Positions 1-5,487 of a DNA stretch of 6,007 nt are shown piece after piece. Every line of letters starts with the position of its first letter. The first letter of the stretch is position 1. Under the pieces are notes generated by a model that saw only the letters and a program-made list of their open reading frames with translations, had not been told where the DNA came from and did not search any database. This DNA is from Oscillospiraceae bacterium (GTDB lineage Bacteria; Bacillota_A; Clostridia; Oscillospirales; Oscillospiraceae). The stretch covers positions 1 through 6,007 of the forward strand of contig CADBKB010000145.1 in NCBI GenBank assembly GCA_902795095.1, given 5' to 3'. Position numbers and translations under genes: made by a program.

Positions 1-93
1 GGGCGGGCCTTGCCCCCCTTCACTGTCCCCCTGCTGCTCTCTTTTTGCAGCCTTTCCTTCTGTTTCGGCGTGTCGCTTTTTATTTTGCAACAC
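1..93 (-). CDS. Possible start of a downstream gene running off the window
   Basis: From a GTG at 93 or TTG at 90, the minus strand stays open to the window edge for 31 codons. It encodes a charged, probably disordered segment beginning LQNKKRHAETEGKAAKR and continuing with Gln, Gly and Glu. An AAAAGGG lies too close before these codons to be a good ribosome binding site, and there is no ATG. The purine-rich strand agrees with the direction of the other genes. A second minus-strand frame is also open here and also reads as charged residues, so this may simply be non-coding. I do not recognise a family. Confidence 0.18.
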   Translation of the reverse strand, partial: MLQNKKRHAETEGKAAKREQQGDSEGGQGPP

Positions 94-105
94 GCCCTTT
101 TATAT
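67..105 (+). terminator. Hairpin with a T-run in the plus direction, just after udp
   Basis: Positions 67-76 (GGCGTGTCGC) pair with 87-96 (GCAACACGCC) in a 10-bp stem including one G-T pair, around a T-rich 10-nt loop, and are followed by CTTTTATAT. In the plus direction it looks like an intrinsic terminator. In the minus direction, that of udp, the stem is followed by GAAACAGAAGG with no T-run, so it is not a standard terminator there, though it could still protect the 3' end of the message. No plus-strand gene ends before it. Confidence 0.3.
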
Positions 106-108
106 GGA

Positions 109-879
109 TCAGGCTGATTTTCGATCGTTTTCTATGACGCGCTTCAATGCCTCGACGCCCACGCGCACAGCCATGGCGGTGTCCTCGCTCATGTTCTGAT
201 CGAGGCCCGCTTTTTCACGCTCCTGGTTCCAGATCACGTGGAAGCAGCTGGCGCAGCGGCAGCCCAGGGCGGCGGCCACCACGAACAGGGCGGCCGATTC
301 CATCTCCGAGGCCAGGACGCCCAGCCGCTTCCAGCTCTCCCATTTCTGCTGCAATTCATAGTAGACGGGAGATTTCTCCGGGCTGTGTTGGCCGTAAAAG
401 CTGTCCTTGCACTGCACCACGCCCAGGTGCGTCCGGCAGCCCAGGGCCGCCGCGGCGTCCCGCAGGGCCAGGGTCAGGCCGAAGTCCGGCACGGCGGGAT
501 ACTCGATGGGGGCATACTCTGCGGAGGTGTGCTCGTAGCGGATCGCGCCGGTGGCAATCACGATATCGCCGGACTGCACATCCAGCCGGATGCCGCCGCA
601 GGTGCCCACCCGGAGGAAGGTATCCGCCCCCACATTGTGCAGCTCCTCCATGGCGATGGACGCCGAGGGACCGCCGATGCCCGTGGAGCAGACGCTGACC
701 TTCTCCCCCAGCAGGGTGCCGGTATAGATATTGAATTCCCGGTTCAGGGCAACGTGCTTCGCATCGTCAAACAACGCCGCGATGGCCTCACACCTGCCGG
801 GATCGCCGGGCAGGATCACATATTTCCCCACGTCCCCGGGGACGCATCGGATATGGAACTGTTTTTCAAGCTGCTGCAT
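109..879 (-). CDS. udp: Uridine phosphorylase family nucleoside phosphorylase
   Basis: This 256-residue cytoplasmic enzyme is predicted to split uridine with phosphate into uracil and ribose-1-phosphate (pyrimidine salvage). The NP-1 fold motifs are present. The phosphate loop is LPGDPGR (G25, R29), with R47 in the NREF segment and R90/T93 in RVGTCGG. The ribose-binding signature is SEMES (E192-M193-E194), and H9 corresponds to E. coli His8. The length matches E. coli Udp (253). The base-binding loop reads [10 protein letters not shown]164 fits E. coli Gln166, but the Arg168 position appears to be Ser166, so specificity is less certain than family membership. The start at 879 has GGGAGG 7 nt upstream. 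It lies 53 bp after the ATPase gene and probably has its own promoter; there is no evident functional link to metal efflux. Confidence 0.9.
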   Translation of the reverse strand: MQQLEKQFHIRCVPGDVGKYVILPGDPGRCEAIAALFDDAKHVALNREFNIYTGTLLGEKVSVCSTGIGGPSASIAMEELHNVGADTFLRVGTCGGIRLDVQSGDIVIATGAIRYEHTSAEYAPIEYPAVPDFGLTLALRDAAAALGCRTHLGVVQCKDSFYGQHSPEKSPVYYELQQKWESWKRLGVLASEMESAALFVVAAALGCRCASCFHVIWNQEREKAGLDQNMSEDTAMAVRVGVEALKRVIENDRKSA

Positions 880-902
880 GGCGCATCCTCCCTTTTTCTT
901 TC

Positions 903-931
903 ATCATACCGCAAAAGAGGGGCAAAGGCAA
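903..931 (-). promoter_or_regulatory. Candidate sigma-70/sigma-A promoter of the uridine phosphorylase gene
   Basis: On the minus strand TTGCCT (926-931, 4 of 6 matches) is followed after exactly 17 bp by TATGAT (903-908, 5 of 6 matches). Transcription would start near 896, giving a very short leader of about 17 nt that still includes GGGAGG at 887-892, 7 nt before the start codon. It supports independent expression of the phosphorylase gene from the metal operon. Confidence 0.45.
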
Positions 932-943
932 GCTATTTTGCCC
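912..943 (-). terminator. Weak terminator-like hairpin at the end of the ATPase gene
   Basis: On the minus strand GGGCAAA (943-937) can pair with TTTGCCC (926-920) across a 10-nt loop, followed by CTCTTTTG. The 7-bp stem includes the ATPase stop codon region and the T-run is short, so termination would be partial at best. It overlaps the -35 element of the candidate udp promoter. Confidence 0.3.
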
Positions 944-2750
944 GCAGCATACGCATGGCGTTGCAGATGGCCAGCACCGCCACGCCAACGTCGGCAAACA
1001 CCGCCAGCCACATGGACGCGACGCCAAAGGCCGCCAGCACCAGGATCGTCAGCTTCACGCCCAGGGCGAAGATGATATTCTGCCGGGCGTTGCGCACGGT
1101 CTTTTGAGAGATCCGCAGGGCGGAGGCCAGCTTCTCCAGATCATCGTTCAGGATCACCACGTCCGCAGCCTCCACAGCCGCGTCCGCGCCGACGCCGCCC
1201 ATGGCGACGCCCACATTGGCTGCCACCAGCACCGGCGCGTCGTTGACGCCGTCGCCGGTAAACATGACCCGATCCTCTCGCAGAAGGCTCTGCATGGCCG
1301 CCACCTTGTCCTGGGGCAGGAGCTTGGCGCGGAGCTCATCAAAGCCGAGCTGATCACCAATGCGCTTCGCGGCGGCCTCATTGTCGCCGGTAAGCAGCAC
1401 AGTTTTGCGCACGCCCAGATCCTTGAGTTGGGCCAGGGCGCCGGGGGCGTTGGACTTCAAGGTATCCGCCAGGCGGATCATGCCGGCGTAGACCCCGTCC
1501 ACCGCCACCAGCACGCAGGTGCCGTCGGCGCAGACGTCTGGCTTCGCCACCCCCTCCTGAGCAAGCAGGCCGGCGCTGCCGGCCAGCACCCGGCGACCCT
1601 CCACCTCGGCAATGACGCCCTTTCCGGGTACCTCCTGCAGAACCCGCGCCGCCGCGGGGATTTCGCCCGCCGCCGCGCAGATGGCTCTGCCGATGGGATG
1701 GGAGGACATGGACTCCGCTCCGGCGCAATAGGAGAGGATCTGCTCGCGGCCCAAGGCGGCCTCGTCCACCTGCTCCACACGGAACACGCCCATGGTGAGG
1801 GTCCCGGTCTTGTCAAACGCCGCGATGCGCACTCTGGCAAGCTCCTCCATCGCCGCCCCGCCTTTGATAATGACGCCCTGCTTGGACGCCGCGCCCATGC
1901 CGCCGAAGAAGCTCAGGGGCACGGAGATCACAAGGGCGCAAGGGCAGGAAATGACCAGGAACGACAAAGCCCGCTTGATCCACTGGTTCCAGGCTCCATC
2001 GAACAGCGGCGGAATCACCGCCAGCGCCACGGCGCACAGCACCACCGCGGGGGTATAGATCCGGGCGAATCGGGTGATAAGCCGCTCGGTGGGGGCCTTG
2101 ACCTCCGAGGCATTCTCCACCAGCTCCAGGATGCGGGCCACAGTGGAGTGTTCATAAGCGCTCTCGGCACGGATCTTCAGCACGCCGGACAGGTCGATGC
2201 AGCCGGAGAGCACCTGCTCCCCCGGCCCCGCCTGCACCGGCAGGCTTTCACCGGTGATCTGGGCCGTATCCAGGCTGGCGTCGCCCTCGACGATCACTCC
2301 ATCCACCGGGATCCGCTCGCCGGGACGTACCAGCAGGATATCGCCGGGCTGAATATCGTCGGGGTCGATCTCCTCGGCTTCCCCGTCACGCCAGAGCCAG
2401 GCGCTGTCCGGCCGCAGATCCATGAGCGAGGAAATGGACCGCCGGGAGCGCTCCACTGCCAGGCTCTCGAAGAGCTCGCCGATCTGGAAAAAGATCATCA
2501 CCGCCGCGCCCTCGGGGTACTCCCCCAGGGCAAAGGCGCCCACGGTGGCCACGGTCATGAGAAAATGCTCGTCGAATACGCTGCCGCGGGCGATATTGCG
2601 CAGGGCCTTGCGCACCACGCTCCAGCCCGTGACGGCCCAGGCCGCCAGCATAAACGCGAAGCGGACATAGCCCTCGCAGAACAATCCCGCCAGGAACAGG
2701 GCAATGCCGATCAGAATATGGGTCAGGCTCTTTTTCTGTTTTTTCGTCAT
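933..2750 (-). CDS. cadA: Heavy metal-translocating P-type ATPase, Zn/Cd/Pb class (P1B-2)
   Basis: This 605-residue inner-membrane pump uses ATP to export divalent metal from the cytoplasm. Eight membrane helices are seen at about 10-27, 29-47, 62-76, 78-93, 232-250, 258-282, 555-575 and 577-596. The ion site motif is S-C269-P-C271, with K566 and D587 (FADVG) in the last two helices matching the zinc/cadmium/lead subclass rather than the copper one. The actuator loop has TGES (166-169). The phosphorylated residue is D313 in DKTGTLT, the nucleotide-binding histidine is in SSHPIG (H351), and the hinge is GDGVNDAP (499-506). All catalytic motifs are intact. It lacks the N-terminal HMA domain common in ZntA/CadA; that domain is encoded just upstream in a 4-bp overlapping gene. 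The Shine-Dalgarno sequence is poor, so translation probably depends on coupling. The symbol cadA (or zntA) is by family; the actual metal is not proven. Confidence 0.95.
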   Translation of the reverse strand: MTKKQKKSLTHILIGIALFLAGLFCEGYVRFAFMLAAWAVTGWSVVRKALRNIARGSVFDEHFLMTVATVGAFALGEYPEGAAVMIFFQIGELFESLAVERSRRSISSLMDLRPDSAWLWRDGEAEEIDPDDIQPGDILLVRPGERIPVDGVIVEGDASLDTAQITGESLPVQAGPGEQVLSGCIDLSGVLKIRAESAYEHSTVARILELVENASEVKAPTERLITRFARIYTPAVVLCAVALAVIPPLFDGAWNQWIKRALSFLVISCPCALVISVPLSFFGGMGAASKQGVIIKGGAAMEELARVRIAAFDKTGTLTMGVFRVEQVDEAALGREQILSYCAGAESMSSHPIGRAICAAAGEIPAAARVLQEVPGKGVIAEVEGRRVLAGSAGLLAQEGVAKPDVCADGTCVLVAVDGVYAGMIRLADTLKSNAPGALAQLKDLGVRKTVLLTGDNEAAAKRIGDQLGFDELRAKLLPQDKVAAMQSLLREDRVMFTGDGVNDAPVLVAANVGVAMGGVGADAAVEAADVVILNDDLEKLASALRISQKTVRNARQNIIFALGVKLTILVLAAFGVASMWLAVFADVGVAVLAICNAMRMLRAK

Positions 2751-2971
2751 TTGAGGATCAACTCACAATCCGGCTCCACCTTGGCGATCAGCTTAACGAT
2801 CTTCTCCATGACCTCGTCACGGATGCTCTCATCGTCCAGCTCCACGCTCAGCTTCTGCTTGAGAAAGCTGACGTTCACCGCCTTGACCTCGGGCAGCTCT
2901 GCGATGGCCCGCTCCATTTTCGCCGCGCAGTTGGCGCAGTCCAGATCCACAAGCTTGTAAGACTTCTTCAT
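2747..2971 (-). CDS. Free-standing heavy-metal-associated (HMA) domain protein
   Basis: This 74-residue protein is a single ferredoxin-like HMA domain (beta-alpha-beta-beta-alpha-beta) that binds a metal ion with two cysteines. The motif is LDCANC with C12 and C15. An Asp directly before the first Cys is typical of zinc/cadmium/lead-type HMA domains such as that of ZntA, while copper chaperones of the CopZ type usually carry M-x-C-x-x-C. The partner is almost certainly the ATPase encoded next, which has no HMA domain of its own, so this protein may act as its cytoplasmic metal donor or as a regulatory domain supplied separately. The gene overlaps the ATPase gene by 4 bp (ATGA, 2747-2750) and begins 2 bp after the repressor gene, with a strong GGAGG. 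Its copper or zinc preference is inferred from the one residue and the context. Confidence 0.92.
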   Translation of the reverse strand: MKKSYKLVDLDCANCAAKMERAIAELPEVKAVNVSFLKQKLSVELDDESIRDEVMEKIVKLIAKVEPDCELILK

Positions 2972-2973
2972 GA

Positions 2974-3270
2974 TTATTCCTCCTCCAGATGTTCCTTCGC
3001 CATGTAGATGATGGTCTTCACGTGATCGTCCGCCAGGGAATAGACCATCATCTTCCCCTCCCTGCGGCTGGACACCAGATCCGCCTGCTTCAGAAGCCGG
3101 AGCTGATGGGAAATGGCCGACTGGCTCATGCCCACAAGCTCGCAGATCTCGGTTACATTGCGTTCGTGCTCAAACAGAGCGCAGAGGATCTTGATGCGGG
3201 TGGAATCGCCAAACACGCGGAACAGCTCCGCCATGGAGAACAGGCTGTCCTCACTCATGATGTGGTCCAT
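2974..3270 (-). CDS. ArsR/SmtB family metal-responsive repressor (zinc-type alpha-5 site)
   Basis: This is a 98-residue winged-helix dimer of the ArsR/SmtB family, expected to hold the efflux genes off until metal binds. The core FRVFGDSTRIKIL leads into the recognition helix SQSAISHQLRLLKQADLV (about 49-66) and the wing SSRREGKMMVYSL. The C-terminal helix carries D81-x-H83 followed after ten residues by H94-x-x-E97, the alpha-5 zinc site pattern of SmtB/CzrA. Only one cysteine (C43) lies where CadC and ArsR have a CxC pair, and the N-terminal cysteines of CadC are missing, so zinc or cobalt sensing is more likely than cadmium/lead or arsenite. The start is uncertain: ATGs at 3270, 3258 and 3234 all lack a strong Shine-Dalgarno sequence. 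The gene is followed after 2 bp by the HMA gene, whose ribosome binding site is formed by the last Glu codons. Confidence 0.92.
   Translation of the reverse strand: MDHIMSEDSLFSMAELFRVFGDSTRIKILCALFEHERNVTEICELVGMSQSAISHQLRLLKQADLVSSRREGKMMVYSLADDHVKTIIYMAKEHLEEE
2979..2986 (-). promoter_or_regulatory. Ribosome binding site of the HMA gene, embedded in the repressor's end
   Basis: GGAGGAGG on the minus strand is made of the final Glu codons of the repressor gene and lies 7 nt before the ATG at 2971. The 2-bp gap between the two genes and this shared sequence point to translational coupling. Confidence 0.8.
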
Positions 3271-3290
3271 AGGCAGGATTTTTATTCGGA

Positions 3291-3737
3291 TCAGTCCTCG
3301 TTTTCCTCGTCTTCTTCGTCGTCGAGATCGAATTCGAGCTCTTCGCCGCAGTTCGGGCAGGAGATGGAGCCTTCCTCAAGCATGTCCTCGTCGATGTTGA
3401 TGATCTCGCCGCAGGCGGGGCACTCGACCTCGTAGATGATCTCGTCGTCATCAAAATCGAAGTCGTCCTCATCCTCTTCGTCTTCTTCGTCCTCGTCCTC
3501 GTCGTCCTCGTCGAACTCATCCAGAAGGAAATCCTCCATGGCATCGAGAGTCTCCTCGATTTCGTCAAGCTCATCCGAAACGGCGATGGCATTCTCCTCC
3601 AGATCCGAGATCGAAGACGCGATCTGACCGATGGTATCCACCAGAGCGGCGATCATCTTTCCCTCGTCGGTCTCCGTGGACAGCTTCATGCCCTCCATCA
3701 GGCCCTTCAAATAGGCAGATTTCTCAGAAAGTGTCAT
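3291..3737 (-). CDS. CD1247 N-terminal domain-type acidic zinc-ribbon protein
   Basis: This 148-residue soluble protein is of unknown function. Residues 1-72 resemble the helical CD1247 N-terminal domain (start MTLSEKSAYLKGLMEGM) and are probably coiled-coil forming between about 30 and 70 (SSISDLEENAIAVSDELDEIEETLDAMEDF). Residues 73-98 are an acidic tract in which 23 of 26 residues are Asp or Glu and the other three are Phe. Residues 101-136 carry a zinc ribbon, CPAC (C106, C109) and CPNC (C127, C130), and the last 11 residues are acidic again. The family is commonly found beside efp in clostridia, as here. That association is from memory, and it suggests but does not prove a link to translation. 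The stop lies 20 bp before the arsR-type gene. Identity with the family is likely; function is not known. Confidence 0.85.
   Translation of the reverse strand: MTLSEKSAYLKGLMEGMKLSTETDEGKMIAALVDTIGQIASSISDLEENAIAVSDELDEIEETLDAMEDFLLDEFDEDDEDEDEEDEEDEDDFDFDDDEIIYEVECPACGEIINIDEDMLEEGSISCPNCGEELEFDLDDEEDEENED
3444..3521 (-). repeat. Low-complexity GAN trinucleotide tract inside the CD1247-type gene
   Basis: About 78 bp of nearly uninterrupted GAC, GAG, GAA and GAT codons on the minus strand encode the Asp/Glu tract (residues 73-98). It looks like a degenerate coding microsatellite. Units are imperfect because the third base varies, which would limit slippage. On the plus strand the same DNA reads as long serine runs, which is an artefact. 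Confidence 0.8.
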
Positions 3738-3745
3738 AGTAGTCT

Positions 3746-3752
3746 CCTCCTT
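3746..3752 (-). promoter_or_regulatory. Ribosome binding site of the CD1247-type gene (decides the start)
   Basis: AAGGAGG on the minus strand lies 8 nt before the ATG at 3737. The upstream in-frame ATG at 3755 directly abuts this motif and has only a T-rich stretch before it, so the shorter protein beginning MTLSEK is preferred over one beginning MKEETT. Confidence 0.85.
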
Positions 3753-3770
3753 CATGAAAAAATCGGGTGA

Positions 3771-4337
3771 TTATTTTGCACGACCCAGGTATTCGCCGGT
3801 GCGGGTATCGACCTGGATCTTTTCTCCTTCGTCGATAAACAGAGGGATCTTGATCTCAGCGCCGGTCTCGAGGGTGGCGGGCTTCAGGGTGTTGGTGGCG
3901 GTGTTGCCGGGGACGGCGGGATCGGACTTGGTGACAACCAGCTCGACAAAGTTGGGAACTTCCAGGCCGAACACGTTGCCCTTGTGGGACAGGACGGTGC
4001 AGACCTCATTCTCCTTGATGAAGCGGAAGGCTTCGGGCAGAAGATCCTTGCTCAGAGGGATCATGTCGTAGGTTTCCTGGTCCATGAAGTAGTACAGATC
4101 GCCGTCGTTGTAGCTGTACTCCATCTTCTTGCGCTCGATGAAAGCTTCTTCAAACTTCGCGGTGGGGTTGAAGGAGGTCTCAGTCACACCGCCGGTGATG
4201 ATGTTTCTCATCTTAGTGCGCACAAAGGCGGCGCCCTTGCCGGGCTTTACGTGCTGGAACTCGACGACCTGATAAATCTTGCCGTCCATTTCAAAGGTTT
4301 TGCCGTTTCTGAAATCACCTGCGGTAATGGTTGCCAT
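3771..4337 (-). CDS. efp: Elongation factor P
   Basis: EF-P binds between the P and E sites of stalled ribosomes and helps form peptide bonds at runs of proline. The protein has 188 residues, the standard length, with its three beta-barrel domains at about 1-64 (KOW-like), 65-127 and 128-188. The domain I loop reads VKPGKGAAF, placing a lysine at position 34 at the tip where other bacteria carry a modified residue (beta-lysyl-lysine in E. coli, 5-aminopentanol in B. subtilis). No modification enzyme is encoded in this window, so its state is unknown. The C-terminal family signature around residues 152-171 ([12 protein letters not shown], then PLFIDEGE) is intact. I begin at the ATG at 4337 because of its GGAGG. 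The gene ends 33 bp before the CD1247-type gene, and the two are probably cotranscribed. Confidence 0.98.
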   Translation of the reverse strand: MATITAGDFRNGKTFEMDGKIYQVVEFQHVKPGKGAAFVRTKMRNIITGGVTETSFNPTAKFEEAFIERKKMEYSYNDGDLYYFMDQETYDMIPLSKDLLPEAFRFIKENEVCTVLSHKGNVFGLEVPNFVELVVTKSDPAVPGNTATNTLKPATLETGAEIKIPLFIDEGEKIQVDTRTGEYLGRAK

Positions 4338-4345
4338 ATAGGTTG

Positions 4346-4350
4346 CCTCC
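4346..4350 (-). promoter_or_regulatory. Ribosome binding site of efp (decides the start)
   Basis: GGAGG on the minus strand lies 8 nt before the ATG at 4337. An in-frame TTG at 4352 would make a protein five residues longer, but it lies at the GGAGG itself and has no Shine-Dalgarno sequence of its own. The ATG start also gives the standard EF-P N-terminus (MATITAGDF). Confidence 0.85.
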
Positions 4351-4384
4351 AATTTAGAATTACTATCCGTTTATAGTTTCTGTT

Positions 4385-4413
4385 AGTTTACTACATTCTC
4401 ACCGATATTTCAA
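4385..4413 (-). promoter_or_regulatory. Candidate sigma-70/sigma-A promoter of efp
   Basis: Read on the minus strand, TTGAAA (4408-4413, 5 of 6 matches to the -35 consensus) is followed after exactly 17 bp by TAAACT (4385-4390, 4 of 6 matches to the -10). It lies in the 82-bp AT-rich gap between the M24 peptidase gene and efp, in contrast to the GC-rich coding sequence around it. A start of transcription near 4378 would give a leader of about 40 nt containing the efp ribosome binding site. I saw no convincing terminator for the peptidase gene in this gap, so readthrough is also possible. Confidence 0.5.
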
Positions 4414-4419
4414 GTATTT

Positions 4420-5487
4420 TCATAAAATAATCAGCTCTTTCGGGCTGTGGGTGATGTCCTCGCAGCCGCCGTCGCGGAAAATGACCACATCCTCGATGCG
4501 GACGCCGAATTCACCGGGCAGATAGATTCCCGGCTCCGCGGAGCAGGCCGCCCCGGCGGGGATGGCGCCGGTGCAGGACGGAGCGCAGTTGGGCGCCTCG
4601 TGGATCTCGATGCCGAGGCTGTGACCGTAGGAATGGCCGAAGTATTCGCCATACCCCGCCTGCTCGATGACATTGCGGGCCAGCGCGTCGATCTCGGCGC
4701 CGGTCTTCCCTGCCCGGGAACCGGCGATGCCCGCGCGCTGGGCGCGCAGCACAGTATCATACACCTCTCGCATCCGCTCTGTGGCATAGCCCAGGGCGAC
4801 GGTGCGGGTCATATCGGAGCAGTAGCCCTCGCAGATCAGGCCGAAGTCCATGGTGACGAAGTCTCCCTCCCGCAGCACCCTCTGCCCCGCCACGCCGTGG
4901 GGCATGGAGGTATTGGGTCCCGAGACCACGATGGGCGCAAAGCTCAGGCCCTCCGCCCCGGTCCGATACAGTCGGTAAATCAGCTCCGCCTCCAGTTCCT
5001 TCTCCGTCATACCGGGACGGATCACGCCCAGCATCTCGGAGAACACCGCGTCGGTCTTCTCCTGCGCCCGGCGCAGGCGCTCCTGCTCCCAGGGCTCCTT
5101 TGCAGCGCGCAGGCCGTCCACGGCTTCCTGGCAGGGAATCAGCGCGGCGTGCAGCTTCTCGCTCAGACGGGTGTATTCGCCGAAGGTCAGCCGCTCCTGC
5201 TCCACGCCGAGGGCGGCGATGCCGCGGGCATCCAGGGCGGCGTTGATACGCTTCGTATAGGGATGCTCCCGGTCCACCCGCTCCACCCGGCCGGTGCCTG
5301 CCATGGCGCGCTCCGCCGCCTCGGTGTAGCGGCTGTCGGTCAGATAGATGCACTCGTCCGGCAGCACCAGACACATGCCCTCATCGATGCGGGCGTCAGT
5401 GGCATACTGGCGGTTCGGCGCGCCGGTGAGCAGGATCGCCGGCAGCGTCTGCGACAGCAGCGCGCGGACCTTTGTCAGTTGATTCAT
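4420..5487 (-). CDS. M24B family metallopeptidase (Xaa-Pro aminopeptidase-like)
   Basis: This 355-residue cytoplasmic enzyme is predicted to remove an N-terminal residue next to proline, using two metal ions. Residues 1-125 form the creatinase-type N-terminal domain. Residues 135-355 form the pita-bread catalytic domain with all five metal ligands visible: D214 (MDFG), D225 (SDMTRT), H289 (GHSLG), E318 (AEPG) and E332 (RIED). H197 (MPHG) and H296 (IHEAP) are the usual conserved histidines. The length fits Bacillus YqhT (about 353 residues). The reading frame stays open upstream to 5688, but I start at the ATG at 5487: it has AGGAGG 8 nt before it (5496-5501), it forms an ATGA overlap with yqeG, and the upstream extension would only run antiparallel in frame to yqeG coding sequence without family similarity. 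Exact specificity (X-Pro aminopeptidase or prolidase) cannot be read from sequence; aminopeptidase is the better guess. Confidence 0.93.
   Translation of the reverse strand: MNQLTKVRALLSQTLPAILLTGAPNRQYATDARIDEGMCLVLPDECIYLTDSRYTEAAERAMAGTGRVERVDREHPYTKRINAALDARGIAALGVEQERLTFGEYTRLSEKLHAALIPCQEAVDGLRAAKEPWEQERLRRAQEKTDAVFSEMLGVIRPGMTEKELEAELIYRLYRTGAEGLSFAPIVVSGPNTSMPHGVAGQRVLREGDFVTMDFGLICEGYCSDMTRTVALGYATERMREVYDTVLRAQRAGIAGSRAGKTGAEIDALARNVIEQAGYGEYFGHSYGHSLGIEIHEAPNCAPSCTGAIPAGAACSAEPGIYLPGEFGVRIEDVVIFRDGGCEDITHSPKELIIL

Noticed and set aside
2745..2755. Programmed -1 frameshift joining the HMA protein to the ATPase
   Set aside because: The overlap reads CTC AAA TGA, which is not a standard slippery heptamer, and no following stem-loop was evident. 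A normal ATGA restart explains the arrangement.
1104..2960. A 618-codon plus-strand reading frame antisense to the ATPase and HMA genes
   Set aside because: It mirrors the codon phase of a GC-rich gene, and its translation is rich in His, Gly and Gln with no recognisable domain. The minus-strand ATPase has every catalytic motif intact.
3436..3627. A plus-strand frame with long serine runs
   Set aside because: It is the complement of the Asp/Glu codon tract and has no ribosome binding site; low complexity alone explains it.
3756..3772. AATC-ACCC-GATT followed by six T after efp
   Set aside because: The stem is only 4 bp with weak pairs, too short for a credible terminator despite the T-run; readthrough into the next gene is more likely.
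4414..4430. Possible terminator after the M24 peptidase gene
   Set aside because: The only inverted repeats there are short and pure AT (TATTTT/AAAATA), which is expected in such an AT-rich gap and would not form a stable stem.
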